From positions 212,175 to 276,174 of the forward strand of contig NC_018242.1 in NCBI RefSeq assembly GCF_000227135.1: a DNA stretch of 64,000 nt, in the 5' to 3' direction. The first letter of the stretch is position 1; each line of letters opens with the position of its first letter. A program made the position numbers and the translations under genes. Positions 52,415 through 63,013 of this stretch are shown here, piece by piece. Origin of the DNA: Leishmania donovani. Lineage: Eukaryota; Euglenozoa; Kinetoplastea; Trypanosomatida; Trypanosomatidae. The notes beneath the pieces are model-generated. The model was not told where the DNA came from. It was given only the letters and a program-made list of their open reading frames with translations, and did no database searches.

Positions 52415-52652
52415 CACAGGCAGACATACGCACGCAAACACGCACACACCAGCCCCCACGCGCCGCCCGCTCTCCCTCTCTCGTCTTCTTTTGCCTTTTT
52501 TCTGTCGTTGTTTGTTTCCTTCGTGGCGTCGTTGAACTATTTCTGTGCGTGCGTGTGCAACTCCCTTTAGCCGCTTCTCTCTTTGTCTTTCCTTTGCATT
52601 CCCACTGGCCCATCTTACGCCTCTGCTCCGTCTCTCCCTCTCATCTTCTTCT

Positions 52653-52679
52653 CTGTGTGTGTGTGTGTGTGTGTGTGTG
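52653..52679. repeat. (TG)n microsatellite
   Basis: Uninterrupted TG repeat of about 27 bases. Confidence 0.95.
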
Positions 52680-53249
52680 CTTCTGTGTGTAGTTTGCCTC
52701 CTACCCTGACCCTTTCCGTCTTTTTTAGTTGTTGTCCGGCCAAATCTTTCCACTCCTCTTCCTCTTCCCCTGACCGATCTACCCTATCAGCATCCCTTCC
52801 TCTCTCCCTTTTTGTTCCTCTTCTTATCATCTCCCTCCTTACCTGCCTGTCTGTCTGTCCTTCGTAACGAAGGCAGTAAAGACGCGGACACATACAACAA
52901 GCTCCATATACACACAGGCACACAGGCAGAGAGAGAGAGAGCACGGGCACCGCTGTACTTATTTTGTACGTCCATCTGTTGTCATCTTTGTTTTCCTCAT
53001 CTCTTTTTGTTCTCTGTCTCTATCACTGTGTCTGTGTGTGTGTGTGTGCGTGTGTGTTGGAGGTTTTCTGGCTTGCGCCAGTCTTCCATCATCATACACT
53101 CAGCGACACCCGCTCGCACCAGTACCCACCCTCTTCCCATCGCCTTTCTTTGCTCTGGGTGTCGTTCCCTGTGAGTGTGTGTGTCTCCTATTTATCTTCT
53201 CCTCTCGCGTACTCTCTCCTCGTTGCCTCTTTCCTCTATCTTGTATTGC

Positions 53250-53275
53250 GTGTGTGTGTGTGTGTGTGTGTGTGT
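53250..53275. repeat. (TG)n microsatellite
   Basis: Uninterrupted TG repeat of about 26 bases. Confidence 0.95.
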
Positions 53276-53545
53276 CTGAGTGGCGGATTGGTGAACTCTG
53301 TCCTTTCCCTCTTCTTTCTTTGCTCGTTCCTTCGCCTTGAGAAACACTACTTCCCCCCCCCTCCTCCTCCTCTACCCTCTCCTCCCCCTCCCTTTCGCTG
53401 CGCATTTGTGGCCGGCCACGTCCACCCCTGCGTTCCACAGCAAGATCCGGCAAGAGCACGATACCAGAGGCAGCTCGCTTTCTCTTCCCCTCTCTCCCGC
53501 GTATAGGTGTGTGTGTGTTTGGTCGCTTAACCTCTTTGAATTAGT

Positions 53546-53575
53546 GTTCTTTCTTTATTGGCGTTGTGCTTGCAG
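53546..53575 (+). promoter_or_regulatory. Possible spliced-leader acceptor for the gene at 53824
   Basis: The T-rich stretch GTTCTTTCTTTATTGGCG ends in TTGCAG at 53575, giving a 248-nt 5'UTR. The pyrimidine tract just before the ATG (53765-53819) has no AG after it ahead of the start. Confidence 0.4.
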
Positions 53576-53823
53576 TGGTGGTGGTGGTGGTGTACTCGTG
53601 TGTCTGTGATCCTCCTATTAACACTTTCTTGTGCTATATATTTCCTCCGTCACACATATTCGCGACGTACAGGCGCATACACAGAGCACGCACACATTTC
53701 TCTGGACTATCAAAATATATATATATACACTCACAACCGAAGCGAGTGCAGCCTTGTCCATTTCTTTCGCTTCCACCTCCCTCCTCCTCCTCCCTCTCCG
53801 TTTTTTTTGTTGTTTTTCCGGCG

Positions 53824-55920
53824 ATGTCCGCCAGCTCCGTCCCGCGTGAGGACTCGCAAGAGCCGCAGCGTGTCAGTGTGTCGCCACTAGCAACCCCCAA
53901 TATGTCTCCTGCTGCCACGCAGCCACCGCAGCAGCAACCCGTGAAAGCGGCTGCGATGATGACCTCGCCAATTATGAACAGCGGTACAACGCCGCGGTTG
54001 CTCTTCACGTGGGACCCGTACCGCAACGTGTCTTCCTCGCCCGGCAACACAAGCGCAGTCACTGGCGGGGCTGTTGCTAAGCCGCCGGAGGAGGAGGTGG
54101 TAGAAGAAGGACGCCTGGCGTCCAGCATCGACGGCTGCTCTACAACGTCGTCAGTGAACAACACCAACACTGGCGCCGAAACCTCTGCCGGGGTGAACAG
54201 TGCGACTCGTGGCACCAGCAACTCTGTGGCCCCGTCTTCTGTCGCCACTCCCGGCGGTGCACGGCCCCCGCTGACCATTTCGGCATTGCTCGGCGGAGCG
54301 GGCTACCCCAACCGAGGCTCGCCGCAGCTCTCGGCGACGACAGTGTCGCTGTCTCAGCAACAGCAGATGCTGCACCAGAGTCCGAACAGCGACGCCTGTG
54401 TTGCGCCAGGTTCTTCCCACTCCACTCCGTCTGGTCCGGTGCTGAAGCGCATCTCCACCTCCGCGAAGGACGGCCGGCAGTACTTCCTGGATTACTCACC
54501 GAGCCCTGCCTCCAACAGTGGCGCCCCTGCTGCTCTTGCCGCTGGTGGCATGCCCAACTTGATGCTGCCACCAAACATGTCACCCATGACTACCGTAACG
54601 TCACCACCTGCGCCAGCGCTGTCACAGCAGCGGCACCAGCCTCCTGGCGGGATGGAGTTACTCGACTCGGACGGGAACAGCAGCACCAACATCAGCCCGC
54701 AAGCGGTGCCACTCATGTCGCCCCCGCGCAGCAGCAGCAGCAACGCAGGCGCTTACCCGAGCTACGGAGCTGTTGCCGCCGCGAATAGTCACAGCATCCT
54801 CTCAGCTACTCCACTGCCGCCAATGAGCGGCATGGCGCAACACAACCCCTACCGCACCCCGTCCATCTTCTATGCGACAGCGCACAGCACGTCGCCGGCC
54901 ACGCAGCAGCAGCAGCAGCAGCAGCAGCAGCACGTGTTGCACCACCAGGACATCGATGACAATGACGCCGATCTCGTTTACGCCCTCGAGTCGGACCCGT
55001 CTGCCTTTATAGTACGCCTGCTTCCGCCACCGCCGCCGCTGCCCGAGCTGGCGCGCGTGCTCACCGTGCCTGGAGTGGTGCAGTCATTATGTGCGCGGTG
55101 GTGCACGTACGTTGCTGCGGTACTCAAGTCCGATGCCTTCGCGGCCATCACGGCCGCCCCACCACCGCCGCCATCGTCTGTAACGATGAGCCGGGAAGGG
55201 AGCAACGGCAGCACCAAGGAGGAGCTCGCCGCGTGGTACGAGACGGCGGTGGACTGGTGGGAAAAGCTTGACCAGGAGGGCACCGGGGCTGTAGACGTGC
55301 GAGCCAAGTCGCGGACGGTCGCAGCGGCAGTCGAGGTGGTTGCCAGCGGTCGGTCACGTAGGCAGCCGTCGCAAAACACAAGCGGCAGCGCTAACGGGGG
55401 ACGCTACAACCCACAAGGTGGCTTAGGCGCGAGCGGGTGCCGTGGCCGCGGCGGGCGCGGCTATCACGCCGGCATGGGCACCTACGGATACGCCGCCAGC
55501 ACCACTGGTCATCGCGGCGGTGCCCATCCTCGTGGCGGCGCTGCTGCAGCTGCAGCTGCTGTTGGAGGCATGGCGACGGGCGCTCACAACACAGGCGCCG
55601 CCGCGACCGGCTACCGTGGCGGACGGGGCAGTGGTGGTGGTTCGGGCTACAGCTACGACGCCGCCATGTCGGGAGGTGATAATCAGCACGACATTCCCGA
55701 CGAGGTGGACCCGGCCATGCACTGCAACACCGCTTACTACCCGTCCTCGAACTTCAACCCGTACGCGGAGAGTTGGCACTTCAGCGGCACCACTGGCATG
55801 GCGACGGGCGCGCAGCAGCAGCAGCAGCCACAGCAGATGCAGTCCTCGTACACGAAGGGCGCACGGCCTTCACAGCAACTACAGCAGCAGCAGCGCGGTT
55901 ATGGCGCTATGAACATGTAA
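53824..55920 (+). CDS. Low-complexity RGG/Q-rich protein, relative of the gene at 60610
   Basis: 698 residues from ATG 53824 (MSASSVPREDSQEPQRVS). Ser/Pro/Gly/Ala-rich, with Gln runs near residue 365 and at 662-666. The one ordered region is about 383-485: FIVRLLPPPP at 395, ARWCTYVAAVLKSDAF at 424, and EELAAWYETAVDWWEKL with Trp at 471, 478 and 479. All three blocks recur in order in the protein at 60610. An RGG-type region follows (GCRGRGGRGYHAGMG near 538; GYRGGRGSGGG near 596), suggesting RNA binding. The last 70 residues are Tyr/Asn/Gln-rich. LLFTWDPYRN near 59 resembles a motif in the protein at 36054. The family is not recognised. An mRNP role is inferred from RGG and prion-like composition. 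Confidence 0.8.
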   Translation: MSASSVPREDSQEPQRVSVSPLATPNMSPAATQPPQQQPVKAAAMMTSPIMNSGTTPRLLFTWDPYRNVSSSPGNTSAVTGGAVAKPPEEEVVEEGRLASSIDGCSTTSSVNNTNTGAETSAGVNSATRGTSNSVAPSSVATPGGARPPLTISALLGGAGYPNRGSPQLSATTVSLSQQQQMLHQSPNSDACVAPGSSHSTPSGPVLKRISTSAKDGRQYFLDYSPSPASNSGAPAALAAGGMPNLMLPPNMSPMTTVTSPPAPALSQQRHQPPGGMELLDSDGNSSTNISPQAVPLMSPPRSSSSNAGAYPSYGAVAAANSHSILSATPLPPMSGMAQHNPYRTPSIFYATAHSTSPATQQQQQQQQQHVLHHQDIDDNDADLVYALESDPSAFIVRLLPPPPPLPELARVLTVPGVVQSLCARWCTYVAAVLKSDAFAAITAAPPPPPSSVTMSREGSNGSTKEELAAWYETAVDWWEKLDQEGTGAVDVRAKSRTVAAAVEVVASGRSRRQPSQNTSGSANGGRYNPQGGLGASGCRGRGGRGYHAGMGTYGYAASTTGHRGGAHPRGGAAAAAAAVGGMATGAHNTGAAATGYRGGRGSGGGSGYSYDAAMSGGDNQHDIPDEVDPAMHCNTAYYPSSNFNPYAESWHFSGTTGMATGAQQQQQPQQMQSSYTKGARPSQQLQQQQRGYGAMNM

Positions 55921-58599
55921 CCGAAATGAATGTCGAGGCAAAAAAAAAAGGATTTGTCCAAGCGCGGTCGTGATCATGCACGCACATACACACACACACA
56001 CAGAGACGCGTACATCTTCATGCGTGTGCAGAAAGAGTGAGAGGGCGAAAGCTTCTGTGTATGGATGTATATGCGTAGGCGTATGATCATCTCTCTTTTT
56101 TTTTCGGAGGGATCGTGATATCTTGTCTTCGGTTCTCTGGCTCTCGTCTAATCTCTTTTTACTGCTTTCGTCGTACGCCTTGGTGGTCCCTCTCCCTCTC
56201 TTTTCCTTGCTGTTGAAATGTGTGTGCGCCGGCACGCTTCCCTCCCCGCCTCCTTCCTCGTCCTCTCCACAAAGAAAGGATCCTCTTTCAGCTATCTTGT
56301 CTGCTCTTTCTCTCTTTTACTTGCTCACGCGCCCCCTAAGAAAGTGTGTCGCATGTGCGCACACATGCAAATGTGTGTATGCGTGTGTGAGTGTGTGTAT
56401 GTGTGTGCGTGCACGTGTTGTTCGATCACAATCCTGTGTGACACTTGAGAGAGGAGGAGGCGCGCGTCCATCGGCGAGGTCACCACTACGGTCAGGAGCA
56501 CGCACATGCATGTTGTTGTTGTTTTGGCGTTTGTTTGGTCTGTTCGTGTCCCACTCTCTCTCTCCTTTCTTCATGCGCTTCGCTTCACTTCTTTTTTTCC
56601 GCTTGGTCTCTTCGCGAGTCTGTATTCTCTCTGTTCACATGTCGCACTCTCTTCCTCTGTTCCCCGTGTGTGTGTGTGTATGTATGTATGTGTGTTTCTC
56701 TCTCGGTGAGCCAGATGCGCAAGAATCGAAAAGAGAGCTGTGGTGACGGCGAAGGATCGGTGTTCGGTCAGCACACCCACACACACGGGGTACACCTAAT
56801 GTGGAGTATGCGCGCGTGACCCCCTTTTACGCTTCCCCCTCTCCCTCTCCCGCGCGCCCTCCATGGCATTTATAGTAGAATCATCAAAGATGGAGAAGGA
56901 TCGGGGGTGGAGAGGGTGTCGAAGCGGCGACAGTGAACGCAGCGTGTCTTGGCGGACGCTTCTCTCCCTTTTTAAGTGTCCGCACCCCCCCCTCCCTGTT
57001 TCTCGCGTTTCTTTATCTTTTTTTTTTTGGGAGGCTGTTTTCCCCCTTATGTATGTGCGTGTTTGCGTGTGTGTGTGTGTGTGTGTTCCTTCCTTCTGTT
57101 TTGTGTTTCCTTCTTCTTTTCGATTCCTGCTTTCATCTTGTAGTGGTTTGATGGTCGTCTCCCTTGCGCGCTCGGTCTCTCTCTTTCCTTCGTTGAGGTG
57201 GTGGTGTTGTTCCTCGGTCTCTGCCCTCCCTGCTGCCTGCGTTCATCTTTCTCCGTCTGTTTTTTGTGTTCGTTCTATTATCTCACTCTCTTCTCTGTCG
57301 CTTCGCCCACCCCTCTTCCCTTCTTCGTCTTGTGAGCCTTCTTCTCTCACTTTCTCACTCTTTCTCCCTGATGTTTTGTGTCTTGCCCTGTTGCCGTTGA
57401 AGTAGATCCTGTGTGTGTGTCACCCTCCTCCTCCCCTCCACCTCGTGTTTATGCTGTGCGTGTGTGCTGTGCATGCTTCACCCTTGTCGTCGTTGCTCTT
57501 CGCTGTCCTCTGTTTCGCCTTCCCAGCCTCCCACGCCCTCTCCCCACTCCCCTCTCCTCGTTTTGTTGTTGGCGCTAGTCGGAGCAGTGAATTTTTTTCC
57601 TCTCTGGAAGTCAACGGACCACCGTCAGCCGAGACACACAAGCACACACACACACACACAGAGACAGACAGACAGATGCGCGCTCGTGAAGGCAACAAAC
57701 AACCAAAGTACGAAGAGCACCACGCTACGAAAAGAAACAGAGCCGCATCTCCACCGAACCCCAGGTGCATGCGATACCATGAAAGCGAAAAGAAAAAATT
57801 TTCTTTCTGTGCTGTACTGTTACTTTCTCTTCTGTCTTCAAAGGCCGCAGGACTCGCTCTCTCCCACCCACCCACCCACCCAACCCCCACGCTATTTCTC
57901 TCTGAGTGTGTGTGCGCCGTGCCCACCACGCGCCGCCCTGCATCGCGACGTAGGGGAGGTGCCTCTCACCTGCCACTTTTAGTGCGCTCACTACCCCCGG
58001 AAGGGGGACAAAGTACAAGTGCAACAAAAAAAAACGAAGGAAGGAAATGACGCGAAGCGTCCGGAGCAACCCCTCGCCCCCTCTCCTCTCCCTCTACCCT
58101 CAAAAAAAAAATAGGAAAGACGCTTCGGGACGCGGCTCCCCTGGTCCTGGGGGAGCGGTCCCACTCCTCCACGATCTCCTCATTCTCTCCTCCCTCCTTC
58201 TCCTTGCCTTCCTTCTCCGCTTTCCGCTGAGGAAATCCCTGCATGAGCATTCCGGCGTCCGACTTTCGTTCTTTGCCCTCACTGATCACCGCGTGCGTGT
58301 GTGCGTGTGTGCGTATCCCTTTGTTGTTTCTCTCTCGCTCTGGTCCTCCGTAGTTTTGCTGTCCTCTCCTATGATCGACTCTTCTATCTCCATTCCACGC
58401 GCACACCCTCACCCACACCCACCCCTGTCCCCCCCCCTAACGCTCCTGATCTCCTTACAGTTTCGATCCCCAACGCTGATAGTCGTGGGGCATGACACGA
58501 GCTCAGCTATGAGTCCGTGTTGTGTGCGCATACACGCACAGATACACACAGAAAGCGAGAGACGCCTACCGCCGACTGTCAATATCCTCGCCAGAGGAC

Positions 58600-58980
58600 A
58601 AAGGAGTGGAAGGAGGGGGGGCGTAAGGAAAGCGTAAGGCTTACGATCGCCTCACGTGCGCCACGCACGAGTGCAGCCGAGGCGGTGCACATTATGCGGG
58701 CCCAAAACTCATGATTTTGCGTGTTCAAGAGATCGCTGGACAGCAACTCCACCGTAACGGATGGCTGGGCGACTGACCACGCGTGCCAAGCCGGCCTGAG
58801 GCTCGGCGCCATGGGAAGATGCCTGCACGGCCGGGTTGGAGGAGGGGGATTTGCCCACCCACATGCCACACCCGGCTACCATGATCCTGTTTTTACCTGT
58901 TCTCGAAGGTTCTCCTTCGCCATTTCGCAAACGCCTCCGTCCGGCGAACAGGAGGCGAGAAAGAGATGAGAGGGGAGTGT
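58600..58980. repeat. GC-rich island, possibly a degenerate SIDER
   Basis: About 380 bp of mixed, CpG-rich sequence free of microsatellites inside a C/T-rich spacer. In size and texture it resembles an old SIDER, but no clear match to the copies elsewhere in the window was seen. Confidence 0.2.
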
Positions 58981-60347
58981 GGTCGCTGGACGGTAAATCA
59001 GAATGAAGAGAGCGGCGGGTCTGCGTCTCATCATCCTTTGGTGTGTGTGTGTGTGTGCTCGCAAAGTTGAGATGGGGCTAGTGGGAGTGGCTGGAGGGCG
59101 AGGGGTGTGAGAGAGCGACGGGGTAGTCAGGCGGGCGCTGGGTACAACCAAGACGGCAGGGGGGTCACACACACGTGCGCCGCTTCACGCTGCTGCCTTA
59201 TCCTCGCAGCGAAAGCGGCAAGCGCATATTGCTGTGTCTCCCCATCGCGGCGCCGTCGTCGATGTTACACCCCCTTACGAAGAAAAAGGTCGGGGCACGC
59301 TTCTTTCTTCGACCTGGCCTTCTTTCCTTTCCTATGAGGCGACGTGCTTCTCTCCTACTCCCCCCCCCTTCCCGCATATGCACGCGTCTCCCTCGTGTCG
59401 CGATCTCGATCCTCTGCGCTATCGTATCTCCCTCACTTTGGATGCCTTCGTTTGATGGAGAACTCACAGCACCCTGGGAAGTGAACCTTGGTGAGGGTGG
59501 TTGGGGAGATACGCCGGGCATGCACAGTGCCTCTGCCCCCCCCCCCTCCCGCATCCCTTCACAGGCATACACACCACAAGCTCCATCAGCCAAAGTAACA
59601 AGAGATGAAGAGAAAGCAATAACGCGCGCGAGAGCGAGAAGGCGAGACATATATTATGGGGAATGCCGACGGTCAACTCTCCTGCTTACCTCCGCACCTC
59701 CTCCGCTCTTCGTCCTGCGCCAGCAAGTGGGCGTGCACCGGTCCCTGCGGAGGTTTTTCCTTTATTGGCTTCCTTTTCGCGCGCGTGTGTGTGGATCCTT
59801 TTCGCTCGCCTTCCGCGGGGCGCATACGCGTGCGGCAAGATTCAAGGGTGCGAGGGACGGACGACGGAGGCGCTTTTCTTACATTCCCTTGCCCACTGCG
59901 AGCGATAACTGCACTTCGATCGTCAGTGCGCCTTCTGGGTCCCTCCTCCCTCGTCGCTGCCGCTATCCGTGCCCTCACAGTAAGTCCCGCGACACCCCAC
60001 CCCTTCATGTATCCACCCGGTGAGACAGGAAAGTGGAAGGAAAGGTGTTTCCTCACTCCCGTCCTGTGCACAAGCGCAAGCGCATGCGGGTATGTCTGCT
60101 CTTGTATGGAGGACGCACTCTGCTCCGACCGGTGTGGCCCTCTCGGTGCAAGCGGCACGACCGCGCACAGACCACCCCGGAAGTCGGGTCGATGGAGACG
60201 AGTATGCCGACTCGCTCAACAGCCTCCGTGTAAAGCATTCTCTCTCTCTCCCTCCCCTCCCCTCTCCTCTCCTCCAACTCTCTCACGCGCTCCACGCGGG
60301 CGCACAGGAAAGGAAGCACTCACGCACGTGATACACAAACTAAACAC

Positions 60348-60369
60348 ACACACACATATATGTGTGTGT
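60348..60369. repeat. CA/TG perfect palindrome, 11-bp arms
   Basis: ACACACACATA is mirrored by TATGTGTGTGT, 240 bp before the start of the final gene. Confidence 0.85.
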
Positions 60370-60470
60370 AGAAGGAGAGCAATTTTCATTTTTTTTCTGC
60401 TGTGGTCTACAAAAAAAGGGGTGCAATAAGTAAAAGAAATCGTAACGTACAAGTGTGCTCCGTTGTCTGT

Positions 60471-60607
60471 GGTTGTCTGCTGCCCCTCCCTCCTCCTCCT
60501 TCTCCCTATCCCCTCCCGCTCATCTCTGTTCCTTCTGTGTTTTTATGATTTATCCTCTTCTCCCATTCTTTCCCTTTTCGTATTTCTTTTCGCTCCTGTA
60601 CGAACAG
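60471..60607 (+). promoter_or_regulatory. Polypyrimidine tract and acceptor of the final gene
   Basis: A roughly 125-base C/T-rich tract contains no AG. The first AG is at 60606-60607, two bases before the ATG. If used, the mRNA leader would be the spliced leader plus only TG. Confidence 0.5.
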
Positions 60608-60609
60608 TG

Positions 60610-62355
60610 ATGCAAGCCACGAACCGCTATACCAGCAAGTCGCATGCCACGGCGGCGGCTGGTGGCAGTGAGGACGCGGCCGGTGGCTCAGGTCGCGATG
60701 ATGCGCAGAACACTACGGCCGCCAGCTCGGACTGGAGCGTGAGGCCGTCCGACGACACCGCCGCTGAGCCAGCCTCGGTGCAGACAAACAGTCTATCTCG
60801 CCTTAACCCCGCAGCCACTCCGTTCAGTTTCACGGGTGTCGGCGCGGCTGCCGCTGCAGTGGCGGCGTCCGGTGGCGATATCACCGGAGGCAGCAGCATC
60901 TCGTCGCCGCACCACCACACAGCCATGACGTCTGGTGCCGGCATCGACGGTGGGGTGTCAGGAATGGCCGGTGGAGGTCGCGGGATGGGCAGCATGCTAA
61001 ACACCAAAACGGCAGCGAGTGGCATGGACATTAACAGTCCGAACTCCTATAGCATGGTTCAGGCACAGGGAATGATGGGGATGATGCCGTATATGATGTC
61101 CGGCGGCAGTGCCGGTGGTGCCGGCGGTGGCGGCCACGGTGTCATGGGTAGCGGCCGCATGGGCACCGGCAGCCCGAACAGCTTCCTCCCTCCTCCCGGC
61201 GAGGACACAGATCAGCAGGAACTGATGCGGCTGCAGCAGACGAACTACCGCGTCAAGATGCTGCCGCCACCGTTGACGTACGAGGTGCACCGCAAGATAT
61301 GGTCGAGGAACGAGTACGGCGACGAGGACGACAACGACGAGGATGACGTGCACGGCCCCGGCCACGGCGGTGCTGGAGGCAACGTCGATCAGGAGCACGA
61401 GAGCAGCGGTGGGGGCAGCATTGCCAACGAGGACCCCATCGATAAAGAGCAGCGTCTGGAGGCGTACAAGCAGATCATGCTGCGCTGGTATAGCCACATC
61501 CACGTCCTGGAAGGGAAGCCTGAGGTGGCGAAGCGCCTTGTGCGCGTGCGCCGGGCCTGCCCGAGTATGGAGGAGGTGGTATACAGCCTAACACACCCGC
61601 AGCAGCCAGGTGCTGCCCTGGAGACGGAGGCGGGTGGCGATGATGAGCCCACCCCGACAGCGGTCCCGCCTACGCTGATGGCCGCCGCGGCGCGCCGCGG
61701 TTCAGATGGGATGCCGGACATGGAGGAGATCCTTGCTACGTGGTCTTCCCGCTGCTGGAACTGGTGGCAGGAAACCGTGAAGCGCAAGCCACGGCGTGCG
61801 CGCAAGCAGGGCGAGCTGCCGATCGCGGGCGGCAACGGCGCTTCGGGCACGAACATGCCGACGACGGCGTTGCCGTTGGCCGGCATGGCCAATGGCGCCG
61901 TGATGCCGCGCAACCCCTCCTCGCGCAACATGGACATGGGAGACTCCGCAGTGCCACCCCCGCCACCGCACTTGACCGGCGGTGGAGGCGGTCCCTACAC
62001 ATACCCAAGCTCATACGCGAACCACGACGGCTCCGGGACGGCTGGCGGCATGCCTGTAGTGCCATCCTACAAGTCCTTCACCGACCTCTCTGAGGAGGGC
62101 ATGGACGGCCCGGCTGCCACGTCGGGGTCACTCAGCCACTACTCACCTCACCATAACGACGGTGGCTCCCTCGCGCCCTCGCAGGCCCAGCCATCGCATC
62201 CGGCACTCCCCCATGACGCCTCCCCGATGGCGTCGATGTTCACCGTGAACGGCCCTCGCACCGCAACTCTGCGTGGGACGTCCGAGGATTTCTTAGAGAA
62301 TGACCACCTCACCCTCGCCTTCACCACGGAGCTGCTCAAGTCTCTGGAGGAGTAG
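60610..62355 (+). CDS. Low-complexity Gly/Ser/Met-rich protein, relative of the gene at 53824
   Basis: 581 residues from ATG 60610 (MQATNRYTSKSHATAAAGGS). The N-terminal 190 residues are Gly/Ser/Ala-rich with a Met-rich patch (MMGMMPYMMSGG near 156). The ordered part, about 203-395, has NYRVKMLPPPLTYEVHRKIW from 212, an acidic insert (about 235-275), LRWYSHIHVLEGKPEVAKRL from 291, and EEILATWSSRCWNWWQETV with Trp at 378, 383, 385 and 386. The pattern L/M-L-P-P-P, R-W, then W-x6-WW occurs in the same order in the protein at 53824. A basic patch (KRKPRRARKQ) follows. The C-terminal 180 residues are Pro/Gly/Ser-rich and end in a helix (AFTTELLKSLEE). No known domain is seen. The two genes are probably diverged relatives acting on mRNA or in a shared complex; this is inference. 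Confidence 0.8.
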   Translation: MQATNRYTSKSHATAAAGGSEDAAGGSGRDDAQNTTAASSDWSVRPSDDTAAEPASVQTNSLSRLNPAATPFSFTGVGAAAAAVAASGGDITGGSSISSPHHHTAMTSGAGIDGGVSGMAGGGRGMGSMLNTKTAASGMDINSPNSYSMVQAQGMMGMMPYMMSGGSAGGAGGGGHGVMGSGRMGTGSPNSFLPPPGEDTDQQELMRLQQTNYRVKMLPPPLTYEVHRKIWSRNEYGDEDDNDEDDVHGPGHGGAGGNVDQEHESSGGGSIANEDPIDKEQRLEAYKQIMLRWYSHIHVLEGKPEVAKRLVRVRRACPSMEEVVYSLTHPQQPGAALETEAGGDDEPTPTAVPPTLMAAAARRGSDGMPDMEEILATWSSRCWNWWQETVKRKPRRARKQGELPIAGGNGASGTNMPTTALPLAGMANGAVMPRNPSSRNMDMGDSAVPPPPPHLTGGGGGPYTYPSSYANHDGSGTAGGMPVVPSYKSFTDLSEEGMDGPAATSGSLSHYSPHHNDGGSLAPSQAQPSHPALPHDASPMASMFTVNGPRTATLRGTSEDFLENDHLTLAFTTELLKSLEE

Positions 62356-62550
62356 TGAGTAGAGACGGAAGCACTTCCAGCAGCGAAGAGCACGCCACCG
62401 ACGTGTTTCTCAGGCTGAAGGTGAAGTGGGAATGAGACGTAACGTGTGGCCGCTGGAGTGTATCGGAGAGGGAGAAGCCAGAAAAGCGTTTGCAACCTCG
62501 TGTGAGCGCGCCACGCCTGATGCCCCCTGTTTGTTTTGTATGTTTGTATT

Positions 62551-62914
62551 TCCACGTACCTACATGAAAAAAAAAAATAAGAAAGAAAACATTTTTCACC
62601 GATAAAGTAGTAAAGGCAGGTCTTTTTTCCGGTGTATGCATGCCTGTGTGCATGTGCATGTGTGTGTGTGTGTGTGGCTGCGTATTGCCTTTCTTTGTTG
62701 TTGTGTGTAACGCCTCTCCTTCCGTTTATTTGTTTGTTTCCCGCCTGTTCCGAGACTTCTATCTCTAAATGCGAAAGCACCAGACTCCTCCTCCTCCCCC
62801 AACCCCACCCAGCTCCACCCACCTCCTTTGTCCTAAGGGGAGAGAGGCACAGCATCCTCCTCTCTCCCTCCCTCCCTCCCTCCATCGCATTCCCTTCCAT
62901 ATGCGTATAGCAGC
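62551..62914 (+). repeat. Left copy of 364-bp gap-flanking duplication
   Basis: Matches 63014-63377 as far as I can read, including an A11 run, and ends at the last base before the N run. Probably an unmerged contig overlap. Confidence 0.85.
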
Positions 62915-63013
62915 NNNNNNNNNNNNNNNNNNNNNNNNNNNNNNNNNNNNNNNNNNNNNNNNNNNNNNNNNNNNNNNNNNNNNNNNNNNNNNNNNNNNNN
63001 NNNNNNNNNNNNN
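62915..63013. other. Assembly gap (99 N)
   Basis: Run of 99 N in the 3'UTR region of the final gene. Confidence 0.99.

Larger units (their letters stand above)
48951..53823 (+). other. Very long intergenic spacer with SIDER-like element
   Basis: About 4.9 kb. After 355 nt it holds SIDER-like copy 3, then a small GC hairpin at 49926-49942 (8-bp arms), and C/T-rich sequence. Two AT-rich inverted repeats near 52100-52260 and several TG microsatellites follow. No gene-like frame. Confidence 0.55.
55921..60609 (+). other. Very long intergenic spacer
   Basis: About 4.7 kb. It starts with an A9 run and a CA tract, then C/T-rich sequence with TG microsatellites (56365-56415, 57064-57085). A GC-rich non-repetitive patch lies at about 58600-58980 and another mixed patch at 59100-60230. 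Last come a CA/TG palindrome and the polypyrimidine tract of the final gene. No gene is supported. Confidence 0.55.

Noticed and set aside
59656..60429. 257-codon + strand frame starting MGNADGQLSC, with a myristoylation-like N-terminus
   Set aside because: Several overlapping frames of similar length exist here, and the frame runs into a CA/TG palindrome and A-rich leader. Its composition is not consistent with a folded protein. Most likely 3'UTR.
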